Positions 8,280 through 19,601 of a stretch of DNA of 64,000 bases are shown one piece after another. Position 1 is the first letter of the stretch, and the number at the start of each line of letters is the position of its first letter. Below the pieces are notes generated by a model. That model made no database searches and was not told the DNA's origin. It saw only the letters and a list, made by a program, of their open reading frames with translations. The stretch is from NCBI RefSeq assembly GCF_900100315.1, contig NZ_FNFF01000002.1, forward strand, positions 372,001 through 436,000, written 5' to 3'. The DNA is from Streptomyces indicus (GTDB taxonomy: Bacteria; Actinomycetota; Actinomycetes; Streptomycetales; Streptomycetaceae). The position numbers were made by a program, and so were the translations under genes.

Positions 8280-9780
8280 GGCGGTCCCACCGTACGGGAC
8301 GATCTTGCGCGCGGACGAGGGGCGGTTGCTCCGCGGTCCTGTGGACGAGGGGCGGTTGCTCCGGCTCCTTGCGGACCAGCGGCACGCGCGCCGAGACGGC
8401 CGTGCCGAAGCCCGGCTCGGACTCGATCTCCACGGTGCCCGCGACCCGTTCGGCCCGCGCGCGCATCCCGTCCACGCCGAAGCCGCCCGAACCGGACCGC
8501 CGCGGCAGGGCGAGCGGGTCGAAACCGGCGCCGTCGTCGCGGACGTCGAGGGCCACCTCGTCGTCCATGTACGACAGCGTGACGCCGAGCCGGGTCGCGG
8601 ACGCGTGCCGTGCCGCGTTGGACAGGGCCTCCTGGGCGATACGGACGAGGGTGCCCTCGATCTCGTCGTGCAGCGGCTCGGCGGTGCCCGTGACGGTGAA
8701 CTCGGCCCGTACGCCGGTACGCGCCGACCATTCCGCGACCGTCTGCTTCAGCGCTTCGGCGAGGCCCTGGTCCTGGAGCGCGGCGGGTCCGAGGTTGTGC
8801 ACGGAGCGGCGCGCCTCACCGAGGCTCGCGCGGGCCAGATCCGCGGCGCGGTCCAGGTGGGCGCGGGCGAGGGCGTGGTCGTCGGTGTTCGCGACGACCT
8901 GGAGCTGGGCGATGATGCCGGTCAGGCCCTGCGCGATGGTGTCGTGGATCTCGGCGGCCAGCCGGCGCCGCTCGTCGGCGACCCCGGCTTCCCTTGCCTG
9001 GACGAGGAGTTGGGCGTGCAGGGCGGCGTTCTCGTCGAGGGCCTGCTGGAGCCTCGTGTTGGTGCGCTCCAGTTCGGCGATGGTGGCGAGATGCACCTGG
9101 GTGCGCTGGTTCTCGTACGTGTTGAGCTTGCTGAACACCCAGAACAGCGCCACGTGGATGGAGAGGATCGCGCCGAACAGGCCCCAGCGCGCGGCGCTCG
9201 GCGGCGGGAAGCCGCCCGACTGCGAGCCGGCGATGGTGACGGCGCTCGCGAACAGGCCGAGCGGGACCCAGCGGTGCGGCAGGTGCCGTTCGGCGCCGAA
9301 GTAGCCGAGGGCCGCGTAGAAGGCGGCGAAGGGGTTCAGCCAGGACAGGGCGAAGGCGAGCGCCCAGCGGACCGTGTAGTAGCAGGCGCTGGCCGGCGTG
9401 GGCGTCGCGTGGCCGCGGTGGTTGCGGCTCCACCACAGTTCGAGCAGCAGGCCGGCGGCGAACAGCCCGGCGGCCGCCCAGAGTTCGGCGGCCGAGGGCA
9501 TCAACTGGCCCGCGCTGCCGAAGACCAGCACGGCCGAGACGCCGAGCATGGAATACGGCCCCCAGCGCAGGAAGGCCTCCCAGCGCTCCTCGACGCGGCG
9601 GTGCGCGGTGGCGGCGTCGAGCGGGAGGACGGCGGGGGTTTCCTCGGGGGCGGGTGAGGACGAGTTCCCCGAGGCGTCCTCCGTGACGGGCGAGGGCCCC
9701 GGCTGCTTCGAGGAGAGCCGGGGCACGCCGTCGGACCAGTTGCCGCGCATGGCCTCAGTCTGCTGCACGGGCCCGGTCAT
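8269..9780 (-). CDS. Sensor histidine kinase (HisKA_3)
   Basis: 503 residues from ATG 9780, which overlaps the permease stop as ATGA; ATG 9750 is an alternative. A Pro/Ser-rich cytoplasmic N-terminus (1-65) is followed by about five membrane helices (75-220). Next come a coiled-coil (225-265), the HisKA_3 dimerisation helix with phospho-acceptor His279 (AEIHDTIAQG), and a HATPase domain (about 370-480; N box EALSNAARHA, G box DDGAGFDP). The C-terminus carries a duplicated 10-residue block (EQPPLV...), encoded by a 21-bp perfect repeat at 8313-8333 and 8343-8363. Its cognate regulator is the overlapping downstream gene. Confidence 0.94.
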   Translation of the reverse strand: MTGPVQQTEAMRGNWSDGVPRLSSKQPGPSPVTEDASGNSSSPAPEETPAVLPLDAATAHRRVEERWEAFLRWGPYSMLGVSAVLVFGSAGQLMPSAAELWAAAGLFAAGLLLELWWSRNHRGHATPTPASACYYTVRWALAFALSWLNPFAAFYAALGYFGAERHLPHRWVPLGLFASAVTIAGSQSGGFPPPSAARWGLFGAILSIHVALFWVFSKLNTYENQRTQVHLATIAELERTNTRLQQALDENAALHAQLLVQAREAGVADERRRLAAEIHDTIAQGLTGIIAQLQVVANTDDHALARAHLDRAADLARASLGEARRSVHNLGPAALQDQGLAEALKQTVAEWSARTGVRAEFTVTGTAEPLHDEIEGTLVRIAQEALSNAARHASATRLGVTLSYMDDEVALDVRDDGAGFDPLALPRRSGSGGFGVDGMRARAERVAGTVEIESEPGFGTAVSARVPLVRKEPEQPPLVHRTAEQPPLVRAQDRPVRWDRHDD

Positions 9781-10535
9781 TCCCAGCGGAACCAGCGGGC
9801 CGCCGCGGCCGTGAGCACCACCGCCCACAGGGCGCCGCCGCCCAGGTGGGCCCAGTCCGGCCAGTCCCCGGCCCCGGCCTGGCTCAGGGCCTGGGCGGCG
9901 GCGCCGAACGGGAGCAGTTCCATGATGCGGGCCAGCACGTCGGGCATGGTCTGCACCGGCATCCACAGACCCGCGCTGAACATCATCGGGAAGAAGGCCG
10001 CCGCGCCCACCGCGTTCGCGGCCTTGGAGGTCCGCGAGAGCGCCGAGAGCAGGGCGCCCAGGGACAGGGCCGCGCAGACGGAGAGGGCGAGGGCCACCGC
10101 GTATCCGAGGAACTGCTGCGGCAGCGCCACGTCGAAGACCAGCCGGCCCACGGCGACGGAGAGCACCGCAGAGGCGAGGGCCGCGACGCCGTGCAGCGCC
10201 ATCTGCGCGCCGAGCACCGATCCCGGACGTACCGGCGTGGTGGACATCCGGCGCAGGATGCCGCGTTCGCGGTAGCCGGTGACCACCGGGGGCATGGCCT
10301 GGAGGCAGGCCATCAGGAGGGCGGTGAGGATCGCGATCGGCACGTAGACGTCGACGAGCCGGAGGCCCGGGATCGCCTCTCCCACCTCGCGGAAGGTGGG
10401 GATGGAGCCGAGGACGACGAACAGGGCGGTCGGGAAGACCATGATCCAGAAGAGGGAGCCGGGCTCGCGGCGGAAGAGGGTGAACTCCGCCTTGAGCACG
10501 GCGCCGGTGGCCGGGGAGAGGGTCAGGGCGCTCAT
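9777..10535 (-). CDS. ABC-2 type transporter permease
   Basis: 252 residues with about six hydrophobic segments and the ABC-2 family layout: a re-entrant N-terminal region near FWIMVFPTALFVVLG and a central stretch YRERGILRRMSTTPV, where the coupling helix lies. It overlaps the ATPase stop as ATGA upstream and the kinase start as ATGA downstream, so the four genes are one translationally linked operon. It forms the membrane channel, probably as a homodimer, for export of a drug or lipid-like substrate. The substrate cannot be read from sequence. Confidence 0.92.
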   Translation of the reverse strand: MSALTLSPATGAVLKAEFTLFRREPGSLFWIMVFPTALFVVLGSIPTFREVGEAIPGLRLVDVYVPIAILTALLMACLQAMPPVVTGYRERGILRRMSTTPVRPGSVLGAQMALHGVAALASAVLSVAVGRLVFDVALPQQFLGYAVALALSVCAALSLGALLSALSRTSKAANAVGAAAFFPMMFSAGLWMPVQTMPDVLARIMELLPFGAAAQALSQAGAGDWPDWAHLGGGALWAVVLTAAAARWFRWE

Positions 10536-11503
10536 GCCGAGGCTCCGTTCAGGTCGGTGGCCGATTCAGGGCCGGCTGCTGCGGGCGCACCCTGCGGACC
10601 GGCGGTCTCCGTGAGGTCGAGGAACGCGTCGTCCAATGTGGCGTCGGATACGCGCAGTTGGTGGGCCGTGATGTGGTGGCGGGCGAGCAGGGTGATCACG
10701 GCGTTGACGGTCACGTCCGAGCCGTGCACCGTGACGCGGCCGTCGCGGGCGTCGGTGGCGGTCGAGGCCGCGTCCGGGAGTCCGGCCAGATCGGCCGGGG
10801 CCAGCGGGCGCGAGGGCGTGAAGGAGATGACCGTCGAGCCCGAGGCGCGGCGGATCAGGCCCGAGGGGGTGTCCAGGGCGGCGACCCGGCCGCGGTCGAT
10901 CACGGCGATCCGGTCGCACAGGCGCTGGGCCTCCTCCATGAAGTGCGTGACCAGGAGGACGGTGACGCCCGAGGTCCGGATCTCCTCGATCAGCTGCCAG
11001 GTGTCGCGCCGGGCGCGCGGGTCGAGCCCGGTGGTCAGCTCGTCGAGGACGACGATCCGCGGGCTGCCGATCAGCGCGAGCGCGATGGACAGGCGCTGCT
11101 TCTGGCCGCCGCTGAGCTTGGCGTAGCGGGTGCCGAGCTTCTCGGTGAGGCCGAGGCGTTCGGCGAGGGCGCGCCAGTCGGCGGGGCGGTCGTAGAAGGC
11201 GCTGTAGAGCTCCAGGGCCTCGCGCACGGTGAGCTTGGCCTGGAGCTCGCTCTCCTGGAGCTGGGCGCCGAGGATGCGCGTGACCTTGTCGTGGTCCGCG
11301 ACCGGGTCGAGCCCCGCGACGCGGACCCGGCCGGAGTCGGGCACGCGCAGTCCCTCGACGCATTCGACGGTGGTGGTCTTGCCCGCGCCGTTGGGGCCGA
11401 GGATGCCGAAGATCTCGCCCTCCTCGACGGAGAAGGAGACTCCGTCCACGGCGGGCCGGCCGGCGTAGGCCTTGCGCAGGTCTGCGACTTCGATGACGGT
11501 CAT
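10532..11503 (-). CDS. ABC-2 exporter ATP-binding protein
   Basis: 323 residues from the ATG at 11503, chosen because conserved homology starts at MTVIEVADL; the frame is open up to 11611. Walker A is GPNGAGKTT (36-44), the signature is LSGGQKQR, Walker B is IVVLDELTTGLD and the H-loop is LLVTHF. About 100 C-terminal residues are typical of the DrrA/CcmA-type exporters. First gene of the exporter/two-component operon. The 256-bp gap to the divergent exporter genes holds short repeats (CCGCGTCTC-GGTCGGCG) at about 11625-11670. Confidence 0.94.
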   Translation of the reverse strand: MTVIEVADLRKAYAGRPAVDGVSFSVEEGEIFGILGPNGAGKTTTVECVEGLRVPDSGRVRVAGLDPVADHDKVTRILGAQLQESELQAKLTVREALELYSAFYDRPADWRALAERLGLTEKLGTRYAKLSGGQKQRLSIALALIGSPRIVVLDELTTGLDPRARRDTWQLIEEIRTSGVTVLLVTHFMEEAQRLCDRIAVIDRGRVAALDTPSGLIRRASGSTVISFTPSRPLAPADLAGLPDAASTATDARDGRVTVHGSDVTVNAVITLLARHHITAHQLRVSDATLDDAFLDLTETAGPQGAPAAAGPESATDLNGASA

Positions 11504-11745
11504 GGCTCCACGGTCCCGGTGCGGGGCCGCGGCCGGTATCGGCTGTCGCGCTCGAACCGGCATCAACCGATCGGTGGATGGGGTCCGCCGGTCGGAGAGG
11601 TTCCGCATCACCGGTGGGCGGCGTTCCGCGTCTCGGGTCGGCGGGATGCCGCGTCTCCGGTCGGCGAGGTCCTACGCCTTGCCGCCCATGCCGTGGGCCC
11701 CGTCGTACGACCAAAAACCGATAGGGGAATGTCAGGGGTGAAGCC

Positions 11746-11751
11746 TAGGCT
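11746..11751 (+). promoter_or_regulatory. Candidate leaderless promoter (-10 TAGGCT)
   Basis: TAGGCT fits TANNNT and ends 8 nt before the ATG at 11760. There is no Shine-Dalgarno sequence at a useful distance (AGGGG is 22 nt away). Transcription would start at or next to the A of the start codon. Confidence 0.35.
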
Positions 11752-11759
11752 CGGTACTG

Positions 11760-13757
11760 ATGCCCACTACACCTGTCGCCCCCGACCCTGCCGCCGGAAC
11801 CACCCCCGAGACCACCCCCGAAGCCGCCGGCTCCGCGGACGCCGAGCCGCCCGAGCGGTCCGCCGTCCGCTCCCTGCTGCGGCTGTGGCCGTATGTGCGG
11901 CCCGTGCGGACGCGACTGTTCTCGGCCGCCTTCGTCGCGATCCTCGCCTCGTGCGTGGGGCTCGTCATCCCGCTCGTCCTGAAGTGGATGGTGGACGGCC
12001 CGGTCGCCGGCCGCGACCCCGGCGGGGTGTGGCTGGGCGCGCTGTACCTGCTGCTGCTCGGCGTCGCCGAGGCGGCGCTCTTCGGCTTCCGGCGCTGGCT
12101 GGTGGCGCGTCCGCTGGCGGGCGTCGAGGCGTCGATGCGGGCGGACCTGTTCCGGCATCTTCAGCGGCTGCCGGTGGCGTTCCACGACCGGTGGGCCTCG
12201 GGGCAGCTGCTGTCGCGCGGTACGACGGATCTGATGCTGGTGCGCATGTTCCTCCAGTTCCCGCTGACGTTCCTCCTGGTCAACGGGGTGACGATCCTCG
12301 TCGGCGTGGTGATCCTGCTCGCGCAGGAGTGGACGCTCGGGCTGGTGCTGCTCGCACCGGTGGTGCCGATGGTGATCGTCTGCTCGGTGTTCGAGCGGCG
12401 GTACGCCGAGGTGGCGCGGCGGGCGCAGGACCAGGTGGGCGATCTGACCACGGTGGTCGAGGAGAGCGTGCTCGGCATCCGGATCATCAAGGGCTTCGGG
12501 CGGCACCGCTCGCAGGCGCGGGCGTTCGCCTCGCTCGCGCGCACGCTGCGCGGCACCGAGCTGGGCAAGGCGCGGCTGCTCGCGGCGATCTGGGCGGTGA
12601 TCGTGCTGCTGCCCGAACTCACCATCGGCGCCGCCCTCGTGCTCGGCACGGTGCAGGTCGCGGACGGCGCGCTGTCGGCGGGCACGCTGGTGCTCTTCCT
12701 GTCGACCGCGCTCGCGCTGCGCTGGCCCGTGGAGTCGATCGGCTTCCTGCTCGCGATGAGCCAGGAGGCGGCGACCGCGACGGAGCGGTACTTCGAAGTG
12801 ATGGACGCGGAGCCGGAGTCCGGGGGGCCGGACTCCAGGGTGACGGCTCCGAAGCAGGGGCTCGGGACGACGGCCCGCACGAAACCGGGACCCGTGGCGG
12901 AGGCCCGTACGAAACCGGCAGCCGACGAGGGCTCCCGGGCGGCCGGACTCCGCTTCGAAGCCGTCGAGTTCCGCTACCCGGACGCCGCACCCGACGCCCC
13001 GCCCGCGCTCGACCGCATCGATCTGCACATCCGCCCCGGCGAGACGATGGCGCTGGTCGGCGCGACCGGCAGCGGCAAGACCACGCTCACGGCACTGGTG
13101 CCCCGGCTGCACGAACTCACCGCGGGACGCATCACGTTGGACGGCGAGGACATCACCGCGATGCCGCGTGAGCGGCTGCGCGAGCTGGTCGCGGTGGCCT
13201 TCGAGGAGCCGACCCTGTTCTCCGCGAGCGTGGGTGAGAACGTCCTGATGGGCGCCGGGCACGCCACGGCCGACGATCTGCGGCGCGCACTGGCCGTCGC
13301 CCAAGCCGACTTCGTGTACGCGCTGCCGCAGGGCGTCGACACCCAGGTCGGCGAGCAGGGCCTGAGCCTGTCCGGCGGTCAGCGCCAACGGCTCGCGCTG
13401 GCCCGCGCGGTGGTGGGCCGGCCGCGCTTCCTCGTTCTGGACGACCCGCTGTCCGCGCTCGACGTGCACACGGAAGCGCTGGTCGAGGCGGCGCTGCGCG
13501 AGGTGCTCGCCGAGACGACCGCGCTGGTCGTCGCGCACCGCCCGTCCACCGTGCTGCTCGCGGACCGGGTGGCGCTGCTGTCCGGCGGGCGCATCACGGC
13601 GGTGGGCACCCACCAGGAGCTGCTGCGGGACAGCACGGAGTACGCGTGGCTGATGTCGGGCGCCGAGGAGGCGGACGACGGGTCGTACGAGCACGGCGAC
13701 CACGGCTCGTACACGAACGGCTTCGAGGATCTGACGTACGCGAAGGAGGACCGTTGA
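11760..13757 (+). CDS. Heterodimeric ABC exporter subunit A (degenerate site)
   Basis: 665 residues: an Ala/Pro/Glu-rich N-terminal tail, a six-helix exporter membrane domain (about 40-350), a charged linker and a nucleotide-binding domain. Walker A has Lys440 (GATGSGKTT) and the signature is canonical LSGGQRQR. Walker B ends in Asp561-Asp562 (LVLDDPLSALD) instead of Asp-Glu, and the Q-loop position is Glu482 (FEEPTLF) instead of Gln. The LSGGQ would complete the working site of the partner subunit, while its own Walker site is the degenerate one. This is the TM287/288 and BmrCD arrangement. The next gene overlaps by 4 nt. Substrate unknown. Confidence 0.93.
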   Translation: MPTTPVAPDPAAGTTPETTPEAAGSADAEPPERSAVRSLLRLWPYVRPVRTRLFSAAFVAILASCVGLVIPLVLKWMVDGPVAGRDPGGVWLGALYLLLLGVAEAALFGFRRWLVARPLAGVEASMRADLFRHLQRLPVAFHDRWASGQLLSRGTTDLMLVRMFLQFPLTFLLVNGVTILVGVVILLAQEWTLGLVLLAPVVPMVIVCSVFERRYAEVARRAQDQVGDLTTVVEESVLGIRIIKGFGRHRSQARAFASLARTLRGTELGKARLLAAIWAVIVLLPELTIGAALVLGTVQVADGALSAGTLVLFLSTALALRWPVESIGFLLAMSQEAATATERYFEVMDAEPESGGPDSRVTAPKQGLGTTARTKPGPVAEARTKPAADEGSRAAGLRFEAVEFRYPDAAPDAPPALDRIDLHIRPGETMALVGATGSGKTTLTALVPRLHELTAGRITLDGEDITAMPRERLRELVAVAFEEPTLFSASVGENVLMGAGHATADDLRRALAVAQADFVYALPQGVDTQVGEQGLSLSGGQRQRLALARAVVGRPRFLVLDDPLSALDVHTEALVEAALREVLAETTALVVAHRPSTVLLADRVALLSGGRITAVGTHQELLRDSTEYAWLMSGAEEADDGSYEHGDHGSYTNGFEDLTYAKEDR

Positions 13758-15601
13758 CCACCACGGTGGACCAGCCGGCCGAGGCCGCCGCCGAGGGGCG
13801 GGAGGGCGGCGATCCCTTCGACCGGGACGCCCTGCCGGCGCCCGAGGGCGCGACGGGCGCGCTGCTGCGCTCGCTGCTCGCCCCGCTCAAGGCGCGAGTG
13901 GCGCTGACGGCCGTCCTGCTGCTGCTCCAGCAGGCCGCGGTACAGGCGGGCCCGCTGCTCGTCGCCTTCGCCATCGACCGGGGTGTGCCGGCGCTGCGCG
14001 AGGACGACGCCGGGCCGCTGATCGCCGTCGCCGCCGCGTACGCGTTGTGCTCGCTGGGTTCGGCGGCCCTCCAGTACGCGTTCATCCGCGCCTCGGCCCG
14101 GGTCAACCAGGACGTGCTGCTCGATCTGCGCGGCCGGATCTTCCGGCATGCGCAGGCGCTGTCGGTCGACTTCCATGAGCGCTACACCTCGGGCCGCCTG
14201 ATCTCCCGCTCCACCACCGACGTCGAGTCCCTGCGCGAGCTGCTCAGCGAGGGGCTGCAGGAACTCGTCACGGTGATCCTGTCGTTCGTGTACATCGCGG
14301 CGATGCTGCTCTGGCTCGACCTGGGCCTCGGCGGGGTGGCCGTGGCCTCCTTCGTCCCCCTGTACCTGCTCATCCGGCTCTACCAGCGGCGTGCGGGGCG
14401 GATCTTCCGGCGGCGTTCGACCACGATCGCCGCGGTGATCGTGAAGTTCGCGGAGACGATGAACGGGATCCGGCCCGTCCGGGCGTTCCGCCGCGAGCAG
14501 GCCAACGACGCGGACTTCGCGGTGCTCAACCGGCGCCACGAGCGCACCAACGGCGACGCGATGCTGGAGATGGCCCGCTATGTGGTCGGCTCGCGGCTGG
14601 TCGCCAACACGGCGGTCGCGGGCATCGTGCTGTGGGGCGCGTACCGGGTGGCGGGCGGCACGCTCGCGCTCGGGGTGCTCGCGGCCTGCGTCCTGTACCT
14701 GCGCCGCCTGTACGACCCGATCGACCGGCTCGGCATGTTCCTCAACTCCTACCAGTCGGCCGCCGCGTCCCTGGAGAAGATTGCCGGGCTGCTGGCCCAG
14801 ACGCCCTCCGTGCCCGAGCCGTCCGCGCCGCGCGAGCTGCCCGCCCGCGCCGGCGAACTCCCGGGCCGCACCGTGACGTTCGAGGACGTCAGCTTCCGCT
14901 ACCGCACCGGCGGCGAGGTGCTGCCGCGCTTCGGCCTGACGCTGCCCGCGGGCCAGACGGTCGCGGTGGTCGGCTCCACGGGCGCCGGCAAGTCCACGCT
15001 CGCCAAGCTGCTCGCCCGGTTCTACGACCCTTCGGAGGGCCGGGTCCTCCTGGACGGCGTGGACCTGCGCGAGCTCGCGGTGCCCGAACTGCGGCGCGGG
15101 GTCGTGATGGTCACCCAGGAGGCCTTCCTGTTCTCGGGCACGATCGCCGAGAACATCGCGATCGGCCGCCCCGAGGCCACCCGCGAGGAGATCGAGCGGG
15201 CGGCGCGGGCCATCGGCGCGCACACCTTCATCAGCGCGCTGCCGGACGGCTACGACACGGATGTGCGCAAGCGCGGCGGCCGTATCTCCGCGGGCCAGCG
15301 CCAACTGGTCGCGTTCGCCCGCGCGTTGCTCGCGGACCCGGCCGTCCTGATCCTCGACGAGGCGACCAGCTCCCTGGACGTGCCCGGCGAGCGGGCGGTG
15401 CAGGAGGCGATGCGCACGGTGCTGCACGGCCGTACGGCGGTGGTGATCGCGCACCGGCTCTCGACGGTCGCGATCGCGGACCGGGTGCTCGTGATGGAGT
15501 CCGGCCGCATCGTGGAGGACGGCACCCCGGCCGAACTCATCTCGGGCACGGGCCGGTTCGCGGAGCTGCACCAGGCTTGGCGGGACAGTTTGGTGGGGTG
15601 A
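13754..15601 (+). CDS. Heterodimeric ABC exporter subunit B (catalytic site)
   Basis: 615 residues. The start is the TTG at 13754, which overlaps the upstream TGA (TTGA) and has AGGAGG 3 nt before it; GTG 13766 is an alternative. Six membrane helices (about 40-330) precede the nucleotide-binding domain with Walker A Lys413 (GSTGAGKST), Q-loop VTQEAFLF, intact Walker B with catalytic Glu536 (LILDEATSSLD) and H-loop IAHRLST. Its own signature is altered (ISAGQRQ for LSGGQ). This complements subunit A exactly: one consensus and one degenerate composite ATP site. Multidrug- or lipid-type efflux is plausible. Confidence 0.93.
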   Translation: MTTTVDQPAEAAAEGREGGDPFDRDALPAPEGATGALLRSLLAPLKARVALTAVLLLLQQAAVQAGPLLVAFAIDRGVPALREDDAGPLIAVAAAYALCSLGSAALQYAFIRASARVNQDVLLDLRGRIFRHAQALSVDFHERYTSGRLISRSTTDVESLRELLSEGLQELVTVILSFVYIAAMLLWLDLGLGGVAVASFVPLYLLIRLYQRRAGRIFRRRSTTIAAVIVKFAETMNGIRPVRAFRREQANDADFAVLNRRHERTNGDAMLEMARYVVGSRLVANTAVAGIVLWGAYRVAGGTLALGVLAACVLYLRRLYDPIDRLGMFLNSYQSAAASLEKIAGLLAQTPSVPEPSAPRELPARAGELPGRTVTFEDVSFRYRTGGEVLPRFGLTLPAGQTVAVVGSTGAGKSTLAKLLARFYDPSEGRVLLDGVDLRELAVPELRRGVVMVTQEAFLFSGTIAENIAIGRPEATREEIERAARAIGAHTFISALPDGYDTDVRKRGGRISAGQRQLVAFARALLADPAVLILDEATSSLDVPGERAVQEAMRTVLHGRTAVVIAHRLSTVAIADRVLVMESGRIVEDGTPAELISGTGRFAELHQAWRDSLVG

Positions 15602-15672
15602 GCGGGGCGGGCCGGGTGGGCGCCGCGGTGTGGCGGTCGCCGGGGTGGGCGGGCTGTTCGTCGCCCCGGCGG

Positions 15673-16047
15673 TCAGACCTTGATGACCTGGACGTCGTAC
15701 TGCGGGATCCACTGGTCCCTGGTGAGCAAGGTCATGCCCTCGATCTGCGCCTGTGCGACCAGGAGGCGGTCGAACGGGTCACGGTGATGGTTCGGCAGCC
15801 GCCCTGCCCGTACGCCGTGGCCCGCCGTGATGGGCAGCGCCGTGAACTGGCTGTCCCGGGCCCGCTCCGCCAGATCGTCCGGCCCGTCCAGCTTCCCGAG
15901 TCCTTGCTTGATCGCGATCTCCCACGGCGACACAGCGCTCACGTAGACGGCAGGTTCCGTGTCGAGCAGTTCCTTGATGTCGTCCGTGAGCTCGGCGGAG
16001 TCGTCCAGCCACCACAGCAGCACGTGCGTGTCGAGGAGAAGGCGCAT
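15673..16047 (-). CDS. PIN-domain toxin (VapC type)
   Basis: 124 residues. The acidic residues of PIN RNases are in place: MRLLLDTHVLLWW (first Asp), SPWEIAIK (Glu), RDPFDRLLVAQA (Asp pair) and a late Asp in TRDQ. Together they form a metal-dependent RNase centre. The ATG overlaps the antitoxin stop codon by one nucleotide (TGATG), so the toxin is translated by coupling. Expected activity is cleavage of tRNA or other RNA unless neutralised by the antitoxin. Confidence 0.94.
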   Translation of the reverse strand: MRLLLDTHVLLWWLDDSAELTDDIKELLDTEPAVYVSAVSPWEIAIKQGLGKLDGPDDLAERARDSQFTALPITAGHGVRAGRLPNHHRDPFDRLLVAQAQIEGMTLLTRDQWIPQYDVQVIKV

Positions 16048-16289
16048 CAGCGCATCCCGAAGGCGTCGGCGATGTCGTCCGGCAGCTCATCGAAGTCGTC
16101 CGCGATCCGGATCTGGCCCCGCAGCGAACCGCGGCCGGTCCTGCGCACCTTGGGCCGCAGCGGCACGACCTTCGCCACGGGCTCGCCGGCCTTGCTGATC
16201 ACGACCTCCTCGCCGGTCGCGACCTGCTCCAGAATGCGCGAGAAGTGCGTCTTCGCCTCGTGCACGTTGTACTGGCGCGCTGGTTCCAC
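16047..16289 (-). CDS. Phd/YefM-family antitoxin
   Basis: 80 residues from GTG 16289, with GAGAGG 6 nt upstream. The N-terminal Phd/YefM DNA-binding fold is recognised by YNVHEAKTHFSRILEQVATGEEVVISKAGEPVAKVVPL. The acidic C-terminus (IADDFDELPDDIADAFGMR) is the usual toxin-neutralising tail. It is the first gene of the pair and should bind the direct repeat at 16319-16339 to repress the operon, as is typical for the family. Confidence 0.93.
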   Translation of the reverse strand: MEPARQYNVHEAKTHFSRILEQVATGEEVVISKAGEPVAKVVPLRPKVRRTGRGSLRGQIRIADDFDELPDDIADAFGMR

Positions 16290-16311
16290 GGTGACCTCTC
16301 AGCGATCGGGA

Positions 16312-16339
16312 ACATAGGTGGACTAAGTCATGGACTAAG
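16312..16339 (-). promoter_or_regulatory. Toxin-antitoxin promoter and candidate operator
   Basis: On the minus strand a -10 box TATGTT lies at 16317-16312, 23 bp before the antitoxin start. Immediately upstream is a direct repeat TGGACTAAG (plus-strand 16319-16327 and 16331-16339), 12 bp apart. It overlaps the -10/-35 spacer, where an autoregulating antitoxin would bind. Confidence 0.5.
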
Positions 16340-16549
16340 GGTAGCGGGGCGAGGCGCCGAGCGCCAACGCCTACCGACTCCCTGCAGAGGGCGCACGGAT
16401 GACCGATGACCGGGTAACGGACGCCGCACGTCGGGCAACGGACGAAATCCGGCCACCCGGCGGTGATGCCTACTGGCATGGACCCGTCAGCACTGCCACG
16501 CTGCCCCTCGCGCGCAGCAGCAGCCAAGCACCCGCCGCGTCGCACCTTC
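16340..16549. other. Intergenic DNA with a zinc-knuckle-like open frame
   Basis: No convincing gene. The minus strand from about 16482 reads FVRCPTCGVRYP...HPCALC, a C-x2-C-x10-C-x2-C pattern. The frame then runs on through the antitoxin gene in a different register and has unusually low GC at third positions. It may be a gene remnant. Confidence 0.25.
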
Positions 16550-16615
16550 CCCGGAGCCCGGGCGGTCCCCCATGCCGCCCGGGCTCCGCCCTGTCACGGC
16601 AGGACGGAGCCCGGG
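16550..16615 (-). terminator. Alternative hairpins after glgP
   Basis: CGGAGCCCGGGCGG (16550-16563) pairs perfectly with CCGCCCGGGCTCCG (16573-16586), a 14-bp stem 58 nt after the glgP stop. A second copy of the first arm (CGGAGCCCGGGCG, 16603-16615) can pair with the same right arm, so two mutually exclusive hairpins are possible. Confidence 0.7.
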
Positions 16616-16644
16616 CGCAACAACGCGTCCAAGGAGCCGGCGCA

Positions 16645-19257
<2,613 letters not shown>

Positions 19258-19601
19258 GGTTCCACCTTCGCAGGGGGCGGGCGTGCTCCGGGGACCCACG
19301 TCGTCGTGGGTCCTCCTCGTCGCCTTCGACGGTAGCGGCGGCCCGGGTTCCCATCCATGGGGCGCGGAGAGGCACGGCACGGGGGCACGAGGGGCGCTCG
19401 CCGCGCGGGTACCCGCTTCATGGTCCCTCTACATTCCGTCCACGACCGATATGGCCTGTTCCCCCTTGAGGTACCGGTTGTTCCACTTCGGGGCGTACGG
19501 GAGGCTGCGAAGTGTCGCCGGGGGCCGAACGGGGAACGGGCCGCCGACCGGGCCCGCAACTCCTCCTGCGCGACGCCGGATCGAGGAGGGGAACGATCGG
19601 C
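19258..19601. other. Divergent glgP/protease intergenic region
   Basis: 344 bp with no gene. It must hold the promoters of glgP (minus) and the subtilisin-like protease (plus). I see no consensus -35/-10 pair or clear operator; the local palindrome CCGGTACC-like GGTACCGG lies near 19469. GAGGAGGGG at 19583-19591 is the protease ribosome binding site. Confidence 0.4.

Noticed and set aside
11504..11611. Upstream start for the ABC ATPase
   Set aside because: The extra 36 residues are Arg/Pro-rich with no homology, and conserved sequence begins at ATG 11503.
16087..16545. Full-length gene on the minus strand overlapping the antitoxin
   Set aside because: Beyond the first 40 residues it is a shifted frame of the antitoxin gene; only the head is of interest.
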